A program made the translations under genes and the position numbers. From Volvox africanus (lineage: Eukaryota; Chlorophyta; Chlorophyceae; Chlamydomonadales; Volvocaceae), in contig BSDZ01000014.1 of NCBI GenBank assembly GCA_030268105.1, positions 1,505,001-1,569,000 on the forward strand: a stretch of 64,000 bases of DNA. Direction: 5' to 3'. The notes under the pieces were generated by a model. The model saw only the letters and a program-made list of their open reading frames with translations. It did not search any database and was not told the origin of the DNA. Numbering within the stretch: the first letter of the stretch is position 1; each line of letters begins with the position of its first letter. Of the stretch, positions 59,952-64,000 are shown one piece after another.

Positions 59952-62656
59952 ATGCAGAGCGGCCAGGGAGTTCATTGGCTACTTAACGTATCATTAGGTT
60001 GTAGGTCTTCTTCGGCGTGTCGCGTTCAGTGTCGCGTTCCAGGTGTTACGGTCGCACGCGCGGGATGTTGCCTCGCGGCCTTCTTGGCCCAGTCCCCGAG
60101 AGCGCAAATGTCTACTTCTCCTAAAGGGGCTCCAGCAATCAATAAACTTTTAGTGGCGAACCGAGGGGAGATTGCTTGCCGAGTGTTAACTACCGCACGA
60201 AAGCTGGGCATCGCAAGCGTCGCGGTCTTCAGTGAAGCAGACCGGCTTGCAAAGCATGTCAATCTTGCGGATGAAAGCTACTGTATTGGTGGAGCAGCTG
60301 CGCGCGATAGCTATCTGCGGCAAGTTGCGCATTTTCGCACATTCCCTTAACCTGGCCATGCTCTGCAAACTCTTTTCGTTCATGGTAACCTATCGAATAA
60401 GTTCCTCTCCGAACTCCTGTTATATAACTGCAGATATTTAATTTGTAGTCCGATCAGATAAACCAGATGATGTGTGTGCATGGATGCAGTGGAGCTTCGA
60501 GCCGCATTAGGCCACACCATTATGTCTTAATGTGACCTTCAGTTCCTCGAGAATCGAAGTCCGTCGGGTCCATGTTTGTTGGAGCCGAGTTGGCGGGCAT
60601 TTGGGGATGAACTGGCCCCAAAATCAATTTTCTCCCCACAGTTTTCCCACGACTCCAAATTTTCCTACTCCTCTCATCTTCCACCATCCTAACATCCCCC
60701 AACCCGCACTCCTTCCCATTCCATTCCCGCGCACACCAGATCCGACGCGATCCTGGAAGTTGCGCGCCGTACGGGCGCTGATGCCGTACATCCGGGATAC
60801 GGCTTCTTGTCGGAAAATGCAGCCTTTGCTGAGGCATGTGCCGCTGCGGGAGTTGCTTTCGTCGGGCCCCCAGCAGCCGCTATTCGCGCTATGGGTGACA
60901 AGAGCACAGCCAAGGGGATCATGCAGGTCAGATGATCCAGTCATCATTCACCTACGATTCAATCACCATGGAACTGGATCGCATAAGACGTCATTAAACC
61001 TGAACTTTATAAGCAAATTTGGGTCCGGAATAAAACCCAGAATTTTTTTATTAAAACCTGGACTGGATCATGTTTGGAATCATCCGTGATTGAATTTGAA
61101 ATGAAATGAGGTTAGAAGAGGTCACAATTGAATCTAATCGAATGGCGGCCGAAGTGCGGCCAAAGTCGGTTGAGGACTGAAGACGCGTTCACGAAATGAA
61201 CAAGGTGAAGATCAACGGACAACCTCTTCATCTCTCAACCCCGCCATCCGCGTCCGTCCATCCCCCTCCGCCCCCATTCACAGGCCGCGGGTGTCCCTGT
61301 GGTTCCTGGATACCATGGCGAGGATCAGAGCGAGGAGAGGTCAGTAGCCGACCCGCGGGTCAGTGAGGGCCAACGGCCCTCTCCCCACCGGTATCGTTGG
61401 GCGCGTGCGTGTGATCTAAGGAGCACGCATCGGTCCTTTCATCTTCGCTGTGATTGCTTCATGCCTTCCTTTCTCTCCCTCTCTCTTTATGTGTGTATGA
61501 GTCATATATGTATGTGATATGCAAATGTATGTGTAAGCAGTATGTACGGGGATCACGCCCTCAAATCGTACACACGCAGGTTGGTTTCGGAGGGTGAGCG
61601 TGTGGGGTTTCCCCTCCTGGTTAAGGCAGTCAGCGGCGGGGGCGGCAAGGGCATGAAGCTGGCGGCCGGACCTGGCGACCTCCTTGCCGCCATCCGGTAC
61701 GTTTGGCGTTGCACAGCTTTTCTAGTCGTACATTCAAGTACGTACAGACAACACCGTACCTGCACATTCATGCAATTTATTCGGCTAAACAGTTATTCGG
61801 CGGCCAAGTGGAATAAACATTTTCCGTTCGCGCACTGAATACACACGCCACCAACCTGGATGACCCAAGATGCATGTCCGTACTCGATAATTCTACAAAG
61901 TACGATGTGTTGTCCGTACATACACGCAGCTCTGCCCGTCGTGAGGCCCTGGCTTCTTTCAACGACGACCGGTTGCTCCTGGAACGATATATTCAGCGAC
62001 CACGGCACGTGGAAGTGCAGGTACGACAGCTGCTTATGGCGGCTGTGCTGTACGGATTGTTTTCGTATACCCTAGGTCGTACACCGTAGCGTCCCAGTGT
62101 GCATGGGGAAAGAAGTAACCCTGGAAGGGCGGCGCTTTTCTTTCCTTCGTATTCTGTCCTAGGACGGATAAGAATTACTCCATGATACCATCTTTATTCA
62201 TTAAACTTACAGCCCTTTCAAGATCGATGTTCCCACCCAGTTTCGATCTGGAGACCTCCTTTGTGTTAGACAGGTGTGATTCCACTACACAATAGGAACA
62301 TGTCGCTGACGGGCACATTCAACTAGTCCATTGGTTACGGCAGTGTGGAAAGGCTGAATTCGCTTCCTTGTTGTTGCTTCGACCTTCGGCCCTCGCTCGC
62401 TCGTCCAGCGACAGAGCGCCGTACCCTGTCTCACTCTTGGCAGTATAGTTTTCATCTACTGCCTGCCCCGTGAGATAACTACTTCATGTATAACCATACA
62501 ACCAAAGCCGTGTGTTCCCCCCTGCACTGTGGTACGGCCCGGTGGTCAGGGCCCCCGGTGCTTGCCCTTGCAGGGCAAGTAGTCGCCCACAGTGTAACAC
62601 CCTATAACCCATATATACGCATGTATAGACATTGACATGTATGCCTATATTAAGCG

Positions 62657-62693
<37 letters not shown>

Positions 62694-63915
62694 CGATAGA
62701 TAGATAGATAGATAGATGGATGGATGGATGGATGGATGGATGGATGGATGGATGGATGGATGGATGGATGGATGGATGGATGGTTGGTTGGACGGACGGA
62801 CGGACGGACGGACGGACGGACTCAAGCAATTGTATTGCTCTCCTCGCATTCCGTCCTCGCCTCGCTGCATTGCCAGGTGTTTGCTGACCGTCACGGCGGG
62901 GCCGTATACCTGTTCGATCGGGACTGTTCCGTACAGCGACGTCACCAAAAGATCATCGAGGAAGCGCCCGCTCCGGGGCTGCCCCAACAGTTCCACATGT
63001 GAGTTGAGGCTTTCCGACAAGAGAAGGAGATCAAGGGGTGCTTTTGATTGACAAGGCCTCACCCCCTGTGGAGAGGAGGGGAGGGGAGGGGGCGGATTGC
63101 CTCTGGTCTAGGCGCAACGGACACGCTGCGCGGTGCAGCACATAGCAGGCGGAAATGGTCAAACATTACAATTTTTTACGAAATAAGGAACAAAAACAAC
63201 CACGCCAAGTAAGTTTTAAAGATCACTGCTTTTGTATTTTTCAAGAAGTTATTCGGTAACGTCTAATCGAAGGCCCTGCAGTTAAGTGCAGAGGTTTACT
63301 AAAGTGGGTTTCCCAGGCAATGTGTGTTCATGTCCATGTATGGCCCAAGGAGGTTCGAGTTTGTTACATATGTACGAACGATACTTTCTTCTGTTAGCAC
63401 TATAGTTCAGCATCAACTCCCAACCACCAACCGCTGCACTCAGTCATATCGGTGAGGCTGCCGTACGTGCCGCTCGCGCTGTGGGCTACGTGAACGCGGG
63501 TACAGTGGAGTTCATTTTGGACACGGACAGCCCCTCCCTGGAGTTCTACTTCATGGAGATGAACACCCGGCTGCAGGTGAGGTGGGGTGGGCGGGGGATT
63601 CTAAACGGGGACATTGATGCTACATTTACATACACACCTGTGTGTATGTTTGAATACAAAATATCCATAAACGTGATGGCCATACCATGACTACTACGAC
63701 TACTTTCTCCCTCCTCCCACCCCTCCCACTCCTCCCACCCCGCTAGGTGGAACATCCCGTCAGCGAGGCCATCACGGGCCAGGATTTCGTGGAGTGGCAG
63801 CTGCGGGTGGCGGCCGGGCTGCCGCTGCCTCTGACTCAGCAGCAGCTGACGGTGCGCGGTCACGCCTTCGAGGCCCGAATCTATGCAGAGAGTCCCAGGA
63901 ACAACTTCTTGCCAG
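59952..63915 (+). CDS. MCCA: Methylcrotonoyl-CoA carboxylase subunit alpha (5' part, biotin carboxylase domain)
   Basis: Model: join(59952..60319,60740..60926,61284..61339,61580..61696,61930..62020,62877..62998,63444..63576,63747..63915), 414 codons so far; it continues past the window. The protein is the biotin-carboxylating subunit of the mitochondrial enzyme of leucine breakdown. Motifs in order: [36 protein letters not shown], the ATP-grasp loop VSGGGGKGM (221-229), [23 protein letters not shown], and [14 protein letters not shown] across the exon 7/8 junction. The carboxyl-carrier domain lies outside. From 59952 there are 52 residues rich in Arg, Ser and Ala before MSTSPKG (60108), a plausible mitochondrial targeting peptide; the ATG at 60108 is the alternative start. 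Intron 1 needs a GC donor (GCAAGT at 60320) to keep frame. Propionyl-CoA carboxylase alpha is the nearest alternative, but the [16 protein letters not shown] context and plant-like motifs favour MCCA. Confidence 0.88.
62658..62820. repeat. Compound tetranucleotide microsatellite in intron 5 of the carboxylase gene
   Basis: A (GATA)n block to about 62717 is followed by a (GATG)n block to about 62781, a short TTGG stretch, and a (GACG)n block to about 62820. It produces spurious Met-Asp-Gly-Trp repeat frames. It ends only about 55 bases before the exon 6 acceptor. Confidence 0.95.
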
Positions 63916-64000
63916 GTGGGGGCGAGCGGGGAGGCACAGACCGTACTTTGGGTTTTAGGGGGGGTTAACGCAGAGGGAGGTTATGGCCGTAAAAGAAGAT
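63916..64000 (+). other. Start of intron 8 of the carboxylase gene
   Basis: Begins GTGGGG directly after the NNFLPG codon split; Gly/Glu-rich frames reading through it are not coding. Confidence 0.7.

Noticed and set aside
62484..63062. Open frames with Met-Asp-Gly-Trp or Ile-His-Pro-Ser repeats
   Set aside because: They come from the tetranucleotide microsatellite and intron 5 sequence; only the exon 6 part (62877-62998) is coding.

Overview
The window looks like nuclear DNA of a volvocine or other chlamydomonadalean green alga. It has intron-dense genes with GT-AG junctions, long Ala/Gly/Ser-rich inserts in leucine-rich repeat proteins, a TTTTAGGG-type interstitial telomere motif, TGTAA-type candidate poly(A) signals and chromodomain Ty3/gypsy retrotransposons. 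The species cannot be named from the sequence alone.

The left half (1 to about 32.6 kb) is a nest of transposons. Element 1, a Ty3/gypsy chromovirus on the + strand, runs in from the left edge to its 3' LTR (3820-4242). It sits inside the reverse transcriptase gene of element 2, a second Ty3/gypsy copy on the + strand that is broken by a 23-nt deletion and ends in a 977-bp LTR (6931-7907). About 320 bp further on a CACTA-type DNA transposon begins (8231-32612, 3-bp ACA target duplication). Its left end is split by a head-to-tail array of one more Ty3/gypsy family on the - strand: four 824-bp LTRs and three almost identical gag-pol units with a 6,647-bp period (8472-29236). The whole array has a single 5-bp duplication, AACGC. 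The LTR polymorphisms show that the inner LTRs are recombinants of the two outer ones, so the array grew by unequal recombination after one insertion. In each unit gag and pol share one frame, separated by a single TAG, which suggests stop-codon readthrough.

The right half (35-64 kb) carries five host genes. Two lie in tandem on the - strand: a 684-aa apolipoprotein N-acyltransferase/nitrilase-like membrane protein (35154-38192) and a 932-aa F-box-like leucine-rich repeat protein (39164-43461). A second F-box-like LRR protein (664 aa, 46919-52377, + strand) is divergent from the first across 3.5 kb. A 367-aa four-helix membrane protein follows on the - strand (55914-58245). The last gene is the 5' part of methylcrotonoyl-CoA carboxylase subunit alpha (59952 to beyond 63915, + strand), the biotin carboxylase of leucine breakdown. 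All gene models were built by hand from open frames, splice signals and intron phase; they close in frame but have not been checked against transcripts.

No rRNA, tRNA or CRISPR array was seen. Intergenic stretches hold microsatellites, a two-hairpin repeat found twice, a possible decayed retroelement protease, and otherwise nothing recognisable.
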